This document shows positions 45,591 to 54,783 of a stretch of DNA of 64,000 nucleotides, in pieces; positions within the stretch are counted from its first letter, which is position 1; the number at the start of each line of letters is the position of its first letter. The stretch comes from Phycisphaerales bacterium. GTDB taxonomy: Bacteria; Planctomycetota; Phycisphaerae; Phycisphaerales; UBA1924. The notes under the pieces were generated by a model that was not told the DNA's origin, ran no database searches, and worked only from the letters and a program-made list of their open reading frames with translations. The stretch covers positions 1 to 64,000 of the forward strand of contig JAHDXL010000011.1 in NCBI GenBank assembly GCA_023382935.1, written 5' to 3'. The position numbers and the translations under genes are program-made.

Positions 45591-47828
45591 ATGCACATGG
45601 CAGGCTGGTGGGCGCTGGCGGGCGCGGGGCTGGCGGTGACCTGGACCCACGCGCAGCAGGCCGCCCCGGATCCGCCGCCGACGCCGCCGGCAAGCGAGCC
45701 CGGCCGGGTGGTCGAGTCGGCCCCACCGGCCAGCGGCCAGGACGCCGCCGGTCCGGGAGAGGCCGGCGATCCGCGGGAATCGGGTGAGCCGGTCCGCCGA
45801 CGCGAGCGCCCGGCACTGGCGGGGCCCACCTCGCCAGCCGGCTACCGCGACCCCTTCGGCCTGCGCGGGACGCACATCTTTGCCCCACTGGACTGGCCCA
45901 CCCCGAATGAACGCAGGCTGGCCTCGGGCGCCCCCGGGCCGGACTACTGGCAGCAACAGGTCGATTACCGCATCGACGCGACGCTGGACGCCCAGGCCAG
46001 GTCGATCAGCGCCACGGCCGCCATCACGTACCACAACAACTCGCCCCACCGGCTCACGTACCTGTGGATGCACCTGGAACAGAACCTCTTCAAGCCGGAC
46101 AGCATCGGCGCCCTGACCACGGAGCCAGAGTCCCGCTTCGGCTTCCGCAAGGGCACGCACGGGGGCTTCGACATCGCCTTCGTGCGCGCCGGCGGCGCCG
46201 ACCTGCCGATGCACGTCTACGACACGATGGGGCGCATCGACCTTCCCCAGCCGATCGAACCGGGCCAGAGGTTTCGATTCGAGATCGCCTGGTCGTACAC
46301 GGTGCCGCAGATGGGCGCCGATCGCACGGCCGTGGAAGAAGTCGAGCAGGGCACCATCTTCGAGATCGCGCAGTGGTTCCCCGCCGTCGCATGCTACGAC
46401 GACGTGAACGGCTGGAACACGATGGGCTACCTGGGGCAGGGGGAGTTCTACACCAACTTCGGCGACTACGAGGTGGCCATCACCGTCCCGCGCTCGCACA
46501 TCGTCGTCGCGTCGGGGCAGTTGCAGAACCCCGAGCAGGTGCTGACCGATGAGCAGCACAGCCGTCTGCGCGAGGCGCTGGCCAGCGATGAAACCATCGT
46601 CATCCGCTCGGCCGAAGAAGTCGGCGACCCGTCGAGCCGTCCGCCCGGGCAGGGTCCGCTGACATGGCGCTTCCGGTCACAGGGCATGCGCACCTTCGCG
46701 TGGGCCTCGAGCGATGCGTTCATCTACGACGCCGCCGGTCTGGACGTCAAAGGCTCCCGATACGCGCCCAATGGTCGCGTGCTGGTGCAGGCGGCCTATC
46801 CAAAGGAAGCAGTCGAGGTGTGGAGCAAGGCCGTGCAAATGGCCCGGCACTCCATCGGCTTCAACTCGATCCTGTGGCACCCCTATCCGTATCCGACGGC
46901 GACGAACGTGAACGGGACCGTCGGCGGGATGGAGTATCCCGGTTTCGTCTTCTGCGGCGGGCGACGCAGCGAACGCGGGCTCTACGGCGTGACCAACCAC
47001 GAGTTCGGGCACACATGGTTCCCGATGATGGTGAACACTGATGAACGCCGCCACGCTTGGATGGACGAGGGCTTCAACAGTTTCATCAACATGTATGCCG
47101 GCGCCGACTACCGCGAGCCGGGCGGCCAGCCCGATCGCGAGTCGGCCCGTGTCGGGCGCGGCGTGCCGCGCGCCAACCAGCAGCCGATCATGACCTATCC
47201 CGACTCCATGCGCCCCGGCCTGCTGGGGCCCCTGGCCTACAGCAAGACGGCCAACGGGTTGTTCCTGCTCCGCGAGTTCGTGCTCGGTCATGAACGCTTC
47301 GACCGCGCGTTCAGGGAATACATCGCTCGCTGGGCCTTCAAGAGCCCGCAGCCGAGCGACTTCTTCCGCACCATGGAGGACGTCGCGGGCATGGACCTGT
47401 CGTGGTTCTGGCGCGGGTGGTTCTACGGCACAGGCACGCTGGATCAGGCCATCGCAGGCGTCGAGCAGGTGACCGATGCCGACGAGCGGGCCGAGGGCGA
47501 GCAGGCCTGGGTGTACATCGATCTGGCCAACCGCTCGGAAATGGTGATGCCCGTCCGCCTGCGCGTGACTTTGGACGACGACTCGACGCGGACGATCGAC
47601 CTGCCGGTGCAGATATGGGCAGCCACGAACGAGTGGACCGCCGGGTTTGACCCGCAGGGACGATCCGTCACCAGGGTCGTCATCGACCCCGACCACATCC
47701 TGCCGGATGCGGACCGCTCGAACAACGCCTGGCCGCACCCCGAGCCTGAGCCTGAGCCGCGGGGCCCGGGGCGATTCCGCGGACGCGGGGGAGAGGGCGG
47801 ACGGGGCGGGCCGTCCGGGTCGGACTGA
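45591..47828 (+). CDS. Exported M1 family metallopeptidase
   Basis: 745 residues. Short leader (GWWALAGAGLAVTWTHAQ), Pro-rich linker, then an aminopeptidase N-like fold: exopeptidase motif GGMEYPGFVF, zinc site H470-E471-F-G-H474 in NHEFGHTWFPM and third ligand Glu493 in AWMDEGFNSF. The C-terminal region has a beta-sandwich (DLANRSEMVMPVRLRVTLDD) and a Gly/Arg-rich tail. It probably trims peptides outside the cytoplasm. GGAC-type sequence upstream of the ATG is a weak ribosome-binding site. Confidence 0.85.
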   Translation: MHMAGWWALAGAGLAVTWTHAQQAAPDPPPTPPASEPGRVVESAPPASGQDAAGPGEAGDPRESGEPVRRRERPALAGPTSPAGYRDPFGLRGTHIFAPLDWPTPNERRLASGAPGPDYWQQQVDYRIDATLDAQARSISATAAITYHNNSPHRLTYLWMHLEQNLFKPDSIGALTTEPESRFGFRKGTHGGFDIAFVRAGGADLPMHVYDTMGRIDLPQPIEPGQRFRFEIAWSYTVPQMGADRTAVEEVEQGTIFEIAQWFPAVACYDDVNGWNTMGYLGQGEFYTNFGDYEVAITVPRSHIVVASGQLQNPEQVLTDEQHSRLREALASDETIVIRSAEEVGDPSSRPPGQGPLTWRFRSQGMRTFAWASSDAFIYDAAGLDVKGSRYAPNGRVLVQAAYPKEAVEVWSKAVQMARHSIGFNSILWHPYPYPTATNVNGTVGGMEYPGFVFCGGRRSERGLYGVTNHEFGHTWFPMMVNTDERRHAWMDEGFNSFINMYAGADYREPGGQPDRESARVGRGVPRANQQPIMTYPDSMRPGLLGPLAYSKTANGLFLLREFVLGHERFDRAFREYIARWAFKSPQPSDFFRTMEDVAGMDLSWFWRGWFYGTGTLDQAIAGVEQVTDADERAEGEQAWVYIDLANRSEMVMPVRLRVTLDDDSTRTIDLPVQIWAATNEWTAGFDPQGRSVTRVVIDPDHILPDADRSNNAWPHPEPEPEPRGPGRFRGRGGEGGRGGPSGSD

Positions 47829-47867
47829 GCGCGCTCCTGAAGAATGCAGTCAGAGGGGTTCCTCCGC

Positions 47868-47895
47868 CCATTCATCCGGATCAACGGATGAATGG
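47868..47895. promoter_or_regulatory. Perfect inverted repeat: probable ArsR-family operator
   Basis: CCATTCATCCG, spacer GATCAA, CGGATGAATGG: 11-base perfect arms. It ends 15 bases before the TATACT -10 box of the ArsR-methyltransferase gene, where a -35 box would be, so a bound dimer would block RNA polymerase. ArsR proteins commonly bind such symmetrical AT-containing sites and autoregulate. No other strong palindrome is seen in this gap. Confidence 0.7.
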
Positions 47896-47910
47896 TCTGG
47901 TTGGGCTGAG

Positions 47911-47916
47911 TATACT
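47911..47916 (+). promoter_or_regulatory. -10 box (TATACT) of the ArsR-methyltransferase gene
   Basis: TATACT matches five of six consensus bases, six bases before the GTG start, so the message is probably leaderless. The -35 position falls inside the inverted repeat and is a poor match. Confidence 0.55.
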
Positions 47917-47922
47917 CTGCCC

Positions 47923-48879
47923 GTGAAGCCCGGAGCCGCCCTCAGCCCCATCATCGAGCGCATCGCCATGCTGAGCGAGCCGGCCCGCTTTCGTGCCCTG
48001 TGCGTCCTGGAGCGGGAGGAGTTGTCAGTTGGGGAACTATCCCGCGTGTTGCAGGCGCCTCAGAGCACGGTGAGTCGGCACTTGAAGTTGCTGGCCGGAG
48101 CGGGGTGGGTGCGGAGCAGGACCGAGCGGACGGCCACCTACCACCGCCTGTCACTGGACGATCTGGCCGAGTCGGACCGGGCGCTCTGGAAACTGCTTCG
48201 GGAGCAGGTGGACGGTCGCGGCGAGGTGGCGGCCGACGCACGGCGCCTGGCCGAGGTGCTGGCCGAGCGCCAGACCGACAGTCTGACGTTTTTCGGGCGG
48301 GTGGCGGGCGAATGGGACGCGGTGCGGCATGACCTGTTCGGCGACCGGTTCACCAGCGAAGCGCTGCTCTCGCTCATCCGCCCGAACTGGGTCGTGGCCG
48401 ACGTGGGGTGCGGGACGGGGAACGTGGCCAGCCTGCTGGCGCCGGTCGTCGAGCGGGTGATCGCGGTGGACCAGTCGGGCCCGATGCTCGAGGCGGCGCG
48501 GCAGCGGCTGGCGGGGGCCGACAACGTCACGTTCGAGCAGGGGGCCGTCGAGGCACTGCCGATCGAAACTGGAAGCGTGGACGCGGCGGTGTGCGCGCTG
48601 GTGCTGCACCACGTGGACGATGTCGAGGCGGCGTGCGCCGAGTTGAGCCGCGTGCTGCGGAGCGATCGCGGGGGCGGGGTGGCGCTGGTGATCGACATGT
48701 ACGCGCACGAGCGCGCCGAGTATCGCCTGCAGATGGGGCACCGGCACCTGGGATTCGACCCGGCCGAGGTTTCTTCTCTGCTGCTCGCGGCGGGGTTCGG
48801 GTCAACACTGGTGCGCGCGCTGGCGTGCGGTGGATCGGCCAGGGGGCCGGGGTTGTTTGCGATCAGCGCGTGGAAGTAG
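47923..48879 (+). CDS. ArsR-family regulator fused to a SAM-dependent methyltransferase
   Basis: 318 residues. Residues about 5-85 are a winged helix of the ArsR type (RIAMLSEPARFRALCVLE, then LSVGELSRVLQAPQSTVSRH with the recognition helix). From about 125 a class I methyltransferase follows: VVADVGCGTGNVASLLAP (SAM site), VIAVDQSGPML, and VDAAVCALVLHHVDD. The start is a GTG just after a TATACT box. It precedes ahcY by 120 bases in the same direction. The arrangement suggests a regulator sensing SAM or SAH through its methyltransferase domain and controlling the methyl cycle; the sensing role is inference. Confidence 0.85.
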   Translation: MKPGAALSPIIERIAMLSEPARFRALCVLEREELSVGELSRVLQAPQSTVSRHLKLLAGAGWVRSRTERTATYHRLSLDDLAESDRALWKLLREQVDGRGEVAADARRLAEVLAERQTDSLTFFGRVAGEWDAVRHDLFGDRFTSEALLSLIRPNWVVADVGCGTGNVASLLAPVVERVIAVDQSGPMLEAARQRLAGADNVTFEQGAVEALPIETGSVDAAVCALVLHHVDDVEAACAELSRVLRSDRGGGVALVIDMYAHERAEYRLQMGHRHLGFDPAEVSSLLLAAGFGSTLVRALACGGSARGPGLFAISAWK

Positions 48880-48901
48880 GAGTGAGGGGAGAGAGAAAGA
48901 G

Positions 48902-48929
48902 CAGCAGCCTCCCAGGACGGGGGCTGCTG
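48902..48929 (+). other. Hairpin in the ahcY leader
   Basis: CAGCAGCC and GGCTGCTG pair over 8 bases around a 12-base loop. A further 6-base pairing (GAGGGG near 48883 with CCCCTC near 48950) could enclose it. There is no T run, so it is not a clear terminator; it may be part of a structured leader. It does not fit the SAH riboswitch consensus as I remember it. Confidence 0.4.
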
Positions 48930-48999
48930 GCACGAGGCGAACACGAGGCCCCTCTCTGGCGGTCGGGGCTCTTTGGTGAATATGGAAACGGAGATCACG

Positions 49000-50484
49000 A
49001 TGACGGCGATGGCGACCAGGAGCGGCGGCAAGAACAAGACCAGCGGGCTGGAGTTTCAGGTACGCGACCTCGCGGCCGGTGAACTGGGGCGCAAGGAGAT
49101 CCGGCTGGCCGAGCACGAAATGCCGGGGCTGATGGCGTTGCGTGAGCGCTACGCGGGCAGCAAGCCGCTGAACGGCGCCAGGATCGCCGGCTCGCTGCAC
49201 ATGACGGTGCAGACAGCCGTGCTGATCGAGACGCTGGTCGAACTGGGCGCCGCGGTGCGCTGGGCGTCGTGCAACATCTTCAGCACGCAGGACTCGGCGG
49301 CTGCGGCGGTGGTGATCGGCAGGGACGGGACGCCGGAGAACCCGAAGGGCACGCCGGTGTTCGCGTGGAAGGGCGAGACGCTGGACGAATACTGGTGGTG
49401 CACGCGGCAGATCCTCAACTGGCCCGACGGGCAGGGGCCAAACCTGATCCTCGACGACGGCGGCGACGCGACGATGATGGTCCTCAAGGGGCTGGAGTAC
49501 GAAACGGCCGGCTCGATTCCGCCGTTCAACCCGCACGAGCATCCGGAGGAGTTCGGGGCGTTTCTCCGGCAATTGAAGGAACAGGAGAAAGAGCACCCGG
49601 GGTGCTGGGCCCGCATGGCCTCCCAGATCCGCGGGGTCTCCGAGGAGACGACAACGGGCGTGCACCGGCTGTACGAGTATGCAAGAAAGGGGCTGCTCCC
49701 GTTCCCCGCGATCAACGTGAACGACAGCGTGACCAAAAGCAAGTTTGACAACATCTACGGGTGCCGTCACAGCCTGATCGACGGGTTGAACCGCGCCAGC
49801 GACGTGATGCTGAGCGCCAAGGTGGCGGTGGTGTGCGGGTACGGCGACGTGGGCAAGGGCTGCTGCCAGGCGCTGCGGGGCCAGGGCTGCCGCGTGATCG
49901 TCACCGAGATCGACCCGATCTGCGCGCTGCAGGCGGCGATGGAAGGCTACCAGGTGACGGTGCTCGAAGACGTGGTGGAGACGGCGGACATCTTCATCAC
50001 CACCACCGGCAATCGCGACATCATCACGCTCGAACACATGAAGCGGATGAAGGACAAGGCCATCGTCGGCAACATCGGGCACTTCGACAACGAGATCCAG
50101 ATGGAGAAACTGACGAAGGACCGGGACGTGGAACGGATCAACATCAAGCCGCAGTTTGACGAGTTCCGCTTCCGGAGCACGGGGCGGAGCATCCTGGTGT
50201 TGGCCGAGGGACGGCTTCTGAACCTGGGCTGCGCGACGGGGCACCCGAGTTTCGTGATGAGCGCCAGTTTCACCAACCAGGTGATGGCGCAGATCGAGTT
50301 GCACACGAAGAACTCGGAGTATCAGAACAAGGTGTACATGCTGCCCAAGCACCTGGATGAAGAGGTGGCACGCCTGCACCTGGGCAAACTGGGCGTGAAG
50401 TTGACCAGGTTGCGCCCCGAGCAGGCCGAGTACATCGGGGTGCCGGTCGAAGGGCCCTACAAGCCCTCCCATTACCGATATTGA
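49000..50484 (+). CDS. ahcY: Adenosylhomocysteinase
   Basis: 494-residue NAD-dependent enzyme that cleaves S-adenosylhomocysteine to adenosine and homocysteine, relieving product inhibition of methyltransferases. Signatures: [47 protein letters not shown], the NAD-binding [18 protein letters not shown] and the C-terminal [20 protein letters not shown] then PYKPSHYRY. The extra length over many forms lies in the usual catalytic-domain insert. The ATG has GGAG 7 bases upstream; a GTG nine codons earlier is possible. Likely controlled with the ArsR-methyltransferase gene. A terminator follows. Confidence 0.95.
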   Translation: MTAMATRSGGKNKTSGLEFQVRDLAAGELGRKEIRLAEHEMPGLMALRERYAGSKPLNGARIAGSLHMTVQTAVLIETLVELGAAVRWASCNIFSTQDSAAAAVVIGRDGTPENPKGTPVFAWKGETLDEYWWCTRQILNWPDGQGPNLILDDGGDATMMVLKGLEYETAGSIPPFNPHEHPEEFGAFLRQLKEQEKEHPGCWARMASQIRGVSEETTTGVHRLYEYARKGLLPFPAINVNDSVTKSKFDNIYGCRHSLIDGLNRASDVMLSAKVAVVCGYGDVGKGCCQALRGQGCRVIVTEIDPICALQAAMEGYQVTVLEDVVETADIFITTTGNRDIITLEHMKRMKDKAIVGNIGHFDNEIQMEKLTKDRDVERINIKPQFDEFRFRSTGRSILVLAEGRLLNLGCATGHPSFVMSASFTNQVMAQIELHTKNSEYQNKVYMLPKHLDEEVARLHLGKLGVKLTRLRPEQAEYIGVPVEGPYKPSHYRY

Positions 50485-50506
50485 ACAGGCCAAGTCGAAT
50501 CGACAC

Positions 50507-50542
50507 AGAGCCTTCCGCCGCGGCGGGAGGCTCTCTTCTTGT
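50507..50542 (+). terminator. Rho-independent terminator after ahcY
   Basis: AGAGCCTTCCGCC (50507-50519), loop GC, GGCGGGAGGCTCT (50522-50534): 13 pairs with one G-U wobble, then CTTCTTGT. Given the two-base loop the innermost pairs probably open. Confidence 0.75.
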
Positions 50543-50604
50543 GCGCGCGCAAGGGAGACCGGCCGCGCATCCGTTCGCCGGACGAGCGCAGGAACGCCCC
50601 GAAT

Positions 50605-51357
50605 TCACCCTTCGGGCCAGAGCCACAGCACGAGCGAGTAGATCACCATTGCGACCAGCGCCATGGTGATGCCGATGCCGATGCCGATCCACAGCGGCGG
50701 GACGGCATGGCGCTGGACGGAACCGTGGTCAGGCGTCCGCGGGCGCGGACGTTCGACGTGCTCGAAGCCGAACTCGGGTGCCGAGGCAAGCGTCTCGGCG
50801 CCGAGGGTCTGTTCGCCGGTGGCTGGAAGGCCCGGCCCAACCGGGCGGAAGGCGGCCTCATCCCAGCGCGTCACGTAGCGGATGGTGGAGGCGCCGATGC
50901 GGATTTCATCGGCGTGGACGAGGACGTGGCGAGCATCGAGTCTGCGCCCGTTGACCTGCGTGCCCCAGCGGCTCTGGCAGTCTTCGACGGTGTGCCCGCC
51001 GGCAACGGCGGTGATCTTGAGGTGCACACGCGAAACATGCTCATCGGGGACGACCACATCACAGGCGCGGCGGCTGCGGCCGAGGACCACAACCCGGCCG
51101 TCGTCGGTGGGCAGCGGACAGCGCAGGCGCTCGCCGGACCTGGAGGCGGCGAAGATGAGCAGTTCCGGTCCGGACCAGGTCAGCGGGTCGGCGCCGCGCG
51201 CGACGCGCACGGACCAGCCCTGGATGACGCGCGGGTCGGCGTCGGGCTCCAGATCGGCCGAGCCGGCGCGGATCGAGCCGTCGGGCTGGACGCGCAGTTC
51301 GATGACTCCGGGTTCGTCGTCGGCCGGGGCAATGTGAATGGTGATGGCGCGGTCCAT
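50605..51357 (-). CDS. FHA-domain membrane protein
   Basis: 250 residues. The N-terminal 75 are beta-rich; residues about 90-160 form a forkhead-associated domain (VVVLGRSRRACDVVVPDEHV, SRVHLKITAVAGGHTVED, SRWGTQVNG), which binds phosphothreonine peptides. A single C-terminal transmembrane helix (WIGIGIGITMALVAMVIYSL) anchors it, with the FHA domain in the cytoplasm. It implies Ser/Thr kinase signalling, common in planctomycetes; no kinase is in the window. It is convergent with ahcY and divergent from argS. Confidence 0.85.
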   Translation of the reverse strand: MDRAITIHIAPADDEPGVIELRVQPDGSIRAGSADLEPDADPRVIQGWSVRVARGADPLTWSGPELLIFAASRSGERLRCPLPTDDGRVVVLGRSRRACDVVVPDEHVSRVHLKITAVAGGHTVEDCQSRWGTQVNGRRLDARHVLVHADEIRIGASTIRYVTRWDEAAFRPVGPGLPATGEQTLGAETLASAPEFGFEHVERPRPRTPDHGSVQRHAVPPLWIGIGIGITMALVAMVIYSLVLWLWPEG

Positions 51358-51400
51358 GGCGTTGGCGAAGGGTAGACGCGGAGCGGCGGCGTGTCGGTGC

Positions 51401-51406
51401 TACAGT
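51401..51406 (+). promoter_or_regulatory. -10-like hexamer (TACAGT) before argS
   Basis: TACAGT, eight bases, ATG; no ribosome-binding site. Confidence 0.35.
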
Positions 51407-51414
51407 GCCGGGCC

Positions 51415-53259
51415 ATGCAGACCTTCGACCCCATCGAAATCCTCGGCGCCCGGTTTCGCGAGGGCATCGCCCGCGCCTATCCGCAGGTCGGGATGGACGC
51501 TGATCCGCTGATCTCGGCGTCCCGCCAGGCGCAGTTCGGAGATTTTCAATCCAACGCGGCCATGCCGCTGGGCAAGCGCGTGGGGGCGAATCCGCGCGAG
51601 GTGGCCAGGGCCATCGTGGCGCAGATCGACGTGTCGGACATCGCCGAGCCGCTGACCGAGCGGTCCATCGCCGGGCCGGGGTTCATCAACGTGCGGCTGC
51701 AGCCGAAGGCGCTGGCCACTCTGCTGGACGGGCTGGACCACACCGAGGTCGGGCTCCCCGCCGCCGAGCACCCGATGACGGTGGTGGTCGACCTGTGCGG
51801 AGTCAACCTGGCCAAGCAGATGCATGTCGGGCACCTGCGCGCGACGATCATCGGGGACACGATCGCGCGGCTGTACGAGCGGCTGGGGCACAGGGTCGTG
51901 CGGCAGAGCCATGTCGGCGACTGGGGGCTGCCGATCGCGATGGTCACGGCCAAGTTGCTGGACCTGGAAGCAAGGGGGGAACTGCCGGCGCGGCTGGACC
52001 TGGACGATCTGAATCGGCTGTACAAGTTGGCGCAGGCCGAGTGCGCGGGCGAGCAGCGGGCGCTGGCGTTTGTACGGCGCTTTGGGAGCAACGCGAAGAT
52101 CGAAGCCGAACTGTCGGAGATCGACGCCGAGGCCGACGAGCACCTGGCGCACGCCAAGCGTGTGCTGGTGGCGTTGCAGTCCGGCGATGCGAAGGTTCGG
52201 GCGGTGTGGCAGCGCATCTACGACGTGACGATGCGCGAGTGTCTGCGGATGTGCGCGCGCCTGCACACCCTGATCACGGATGAGCACTCGGCCGGGGAGT
52301 CGACCTACGCAGAAGAACTGGCCGGCGTGGTGGCAGACCTGGCGGCGCGCGGAGTGGCCGAAGAATCGGACGGGGCTCTGGTGGTGCGCGTGGAGGGGAT
52401 CGAGGAGCCCTGCCTGGTCCGCAAGAGCGATGGCGGGTTTCTCTATGCCACCACGGACCTGGCGGCGATCCGGCGCCGCGTGCAGCAGATCGGCGCCGAC
52501 CTGGTGGTCTATTGCGTGGACGCGCGGCAGAGTTTGCACTTCAAGCAGGTGTTTGGGGCAGCCACGCGGGCGGGATATGCAACCAAGTTGGGAGCCACGG
52601 AGCCTTCGCACCTGAAGCACGCGGCCTTCGGAACAATCCTGGGCGAAGACGGCCGGCCTTTCAAGACGCGCTCGGGCGAGAGCGTGAAACTGGCCGATCT
52701 GCTCGACGAGGCGGTGTCGCGGGCCCGGGCAGAGGTCGAGCAGCGCTCGATCGACTTGAGCGATGCCGAGCGGCAGGAGATCGCCGAGGCCGTGGGAATC
52801 GCGGCGATCAAGTATGCGGACCTGTCCAACGACCGCGTGAAGGACTACGTGTTCAACTTTGACCGCATGCTGGCCTTCGAGGGCAACACCGGGCCGTACC
52901 TGCTCTATGCGCTGGTGCGCATTCGCAGTCTCTTCCGCAAGGCCGAGGCGGAGGGAATTCCCTTCGACCCGCACGCGGCGATTTCGATCGAGCAGCCGGA
53001 AGAGAAGGCCCTGGCACTCGAGTTGCTGCGCTATCCGAAGACGGTGCGCAGCGCGGCCGAAGCGTTGGAGCCGCATCGACTTTGCGGGTATCTCTACGAG
53101 GTGTGCGCGGCGTACAGCACCTTCTACGATCGGTGTCACGTGCTCAAGGCCGAGAGCGAGCCTGTGCGGGCGTCGCGCCTGCGACTGGTGGAACTGACCG
53201 GGCGCGTGCTGGCCGACGGGCTGCAAACACTCGGTCTGCCGACCGTGGAGCGTATGTAG
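51415..53259 (+). CDS. argS: Arginyl-tRNA synthetase
   Basis: 614-residue class I enzyme charging tRNA-Arg. N-terminal additional domain (SRQAQFGDFQSNAAMPLGKR, GPGFINVRL), HIGH motif as HVGH in KQMHVGHLRATIIGD, VRQSHVGDWGLPIAM, the ArgS-type active-site loop (KTRSGESVKLADLLDEA) in place of KMSKS, and the C-terminal DALR domain ending in LGLPTVERM. The ATG matches family starts; TACAGT 8 bases upstream suggests a leaderless message. Confidence 0.95.
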   Translation: MQTFDPIEILGARFREGIARAYPQVGMDADPLISASRQAQFGDFQSNAAMPLGKRVGANPREVARAIVAQIDVSDIAEPLTERSIAGPGFINVRLQPKALATLLDGLDHTEVGLPAAEHPMTVVVDLCGVNLAKQMHVGHLRATIIGDTIARLYERLGHRVVRQSHVGDWGLPIAMVTAKLLDLEARGELPARLDLDDLNRLYKLAQAECAGEQRALAFVRRFGSNAKIEAELSEIDAEADEHLAHAKRVLVALQSGDAKVRAVWQRIYDVTMRECLRMCARLHTLITDEHSAGESTYAEELAGVVADLAARGVAEESDGALVVRVEGIEEPCLVRKSDGGFLYATTDLAAIRRRVQQIGADLVVYCVDARQSLHFKQVFGAATRAGYATKLGATEPSHLKHAAFGTILGEDGRPFKTRSGESVKLADLLDEAVSRARAEVEQRSIDLSDAERQEIAEAVGIAAIKYADLSNDRVKDYVFNFDRMLAFEGNTGPYLLYALVRIRSLFRKAEAEGIPFDPHAAISIEQPEEKALALELLRYPKTVRSAAEALEPHRLCGYLYEVCAAYSTFYDRCHVLKAESEPVRASRLRLVELTGRVLADGLQTLGLPTVERM

Positions 53260-53400
53260 GCTCGCCTTTCGTATGCGCGGCGCACAAACCGCGCCGCCAT
53301 GCGGAGAGATTCGTCTCCCCCGTGCAGAGCGGGAGCGAGGGTGTCGTTCCGGGCTTCCCTCGGCCCGCGGGAGCCGATCCCGCCTTTCGGGGGCCATGCC

Positions 53401-54717
53401 ATGATGAGGACGATTGGATCGTTGTTGCTGACCTGCACCGCCGGGCAGGCGATTGGGCAGGCCTACTCGCCCGACTGGTCGCCCGTGGGCGTCGGCATGC
53501 CGACGGAGGTGTACGCGCTGGCGGAGTTTGACGACGGCACCGGGCCGGCGCTGTACGCGGGCGGCGCATTCTCCAACTTCAGCAACTTCATGCCGGCCAA
53601 CTACGTCGGCAAGTGGGACGGCAGCAACTGGTCGAGTTTGGGCAGCGGGCTGAACGGGCGCGTCTTGGCGCTGACGGTGTATGACGACGGCTCGGGCGAT
53701 GCGCTGTACGCCGGCGGGGCATTTACTGTCGCGGGCGGCGCGACGGCCAATCGCGTCGCCAGGTGGAACGGGAGCGCGTGGAGCCCGTTGGGCTCGGGCA
53801 TCGGCGGCGGCACCACGCCTCGGGTGTTTGCGCTGACCGTGTTCAATGATGGCTCGGGCGATGCGTTGTATGCCGGCGGGCGGTTCAACAACGCGGGCGG
53901 CTCGGCGGCCACGACGATCGCCAAGTGGAATGGAACCTCGTGGTCGGCGCTGGGAAGCGGAACCAACGTCGAGATCTGGGCGCTGTGCGCGTTCAACGGT
54001 TCGTTGTACGCGGGCGGCATGTTCACCATGGCCGGGGGAACGCCGGCGAACTACCTGGCCAGGTGGAACGGGTCCACATGGTCACCCGTGGGCGTGGGGA
54101 CCAACGGGGTGGTGCGCGCGCTGGCGGTGCACAACGATGGAACAGGGAACGCGCTCTATCTCGGCGGGCACTTCACGACGGCAGGCGGCAGTCCGGCAGC
54201 AAGCATCGCCCGGTGGAACGGAACCGCGTTCTCGTCGCTCGGTTCGGGCGTGGCGCCGGGCACGTTTGCACCGGGGGTGCGAGCGCTGCTCGCGTTTGAT
54301 GACGGCTCCCCGGCGGGAACGGCGCTTTATGCCGGCGGTGACTTCTCCACGGCCGGAGGTGTGAGCGTAAACAACATCGCGCGGTGGAACGGCACCGCAT
54401 GGAGCGCGCTGGATACGGGCACCAACGACATCATCGAAGGTCTGTGCTCGTCGGGGCTTTCCGGGCGGCCGGCGCTGTATGCGGGCGGGTGGTTCACCAC
54501 GGCCGGGCCGGTGAGCGCCGATCGGGTGGCGAGATGGGCGTGCGACTGCCCGATTGACTTTGCCCCCCCCTACTGCTGGCTGGATTTCTTCGACGTGATG
54601 GCATTTCTGAATCTCGCGGCCACGGGCAGCCCGCTGGTCGACCTCAACGGCGACGGCATCTTCGACTTCTTCGACGTGCAGGCCTTCCTGATGATGTACG
54701 CGAGCGGGTGTCCCTGA
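53401..54717 (+). CDS. Exported beta-repeat protein with dockerin-like tail
   Basis: 438 residues. Signal peptide (MMRTIGSLLLTCTAGQAIGQ), then about seven repeats of a propeller-like unit of about 50 residues with the core L-Y-A-G-G-x-F-x-x-A-G-G and x-x-A-R-W-N-G-x-x-W-S-x-L-G-x-G. This resembles Kelch or delta-60-like beta-propeller blades. The final 58 residues are the dockerin-like module (WLDFFDVMAFLNLAATG, FDFFDVQAFLMMYASGCP) with Cys at both ends. Likely surface or secreted; ligand unknown. Confidence 0.8.
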   Translation: MMRTIGSLLLTCTAGQAIGQAYSPDWSPVGVGMPTEVYALAEFDDGTGPALYAGGAFSNFSNFMPANYVGKWDGSNWSSLGSGLNGRVLALTVYDDGSGDALYAGGAFTVAGGATANRVARWNGSAWSPLGSGIGGGTTPRVFALTVFNDGSGDALYAGGRFNNAGGSAATTIAKWNGTSWSALGSGTNVEIWALCAFNGSLYAGGMFTMAGGTPANYLARWNGSTWSPVGVGTNGVVRALAVHNDGTGNALYLGGHFTTAGGSPAASIARWNGTAFSSLGSGVAPGTFAPGVRALLAFDDGSPAGTALYAGGDFSTAGGVSVNNIARWNGTAWSALDTGTNDIIEGLCSSGLSGRPALYAGGWFTTAGPVSADRVARWACDCPIDFAPPYCWLDFFDVMAFLNLAATGSPLVDLNGDGIFDFFDVQAFLMMYASGCP

Positions 54718-54741
54718 ATGACACGGCGCGCGGCCAGTCAG

Positions 54742-54775
54742 CCGGGGAGCGGGCGGCCGCTCCCCGGTTTGCTTC
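54742..54775 (+). terminator. Rho-independent terminator
   Basis: CCGGGGAGCGG (54742-54752), loop GCGG, CCGCTCCCCGG (54757-54767): perfect 11-base stem, followed by TTTGCTTCC. It separates the beta-repeat protein gene from the convergent DUF1080 gene. Confidence 0.8.
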
Positions 54776-54783
54776 CTCTCGGC

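Noticed and set aside
44295-46559. A 754-codon open frame on the minus strand
   Set aside because: Only its last part (44295-44708) has real protein character; the rest is antisense to the TPR lipoprotein and the M1 protease and is Arg/His/Gly-rich, a shadow of high GC.
48880-48999. Canonical SAH riboswitch before ahcY
   Set aside because: A hairpin exists, but the conserved bases of the SAH riboswitch as I recall them are not present.
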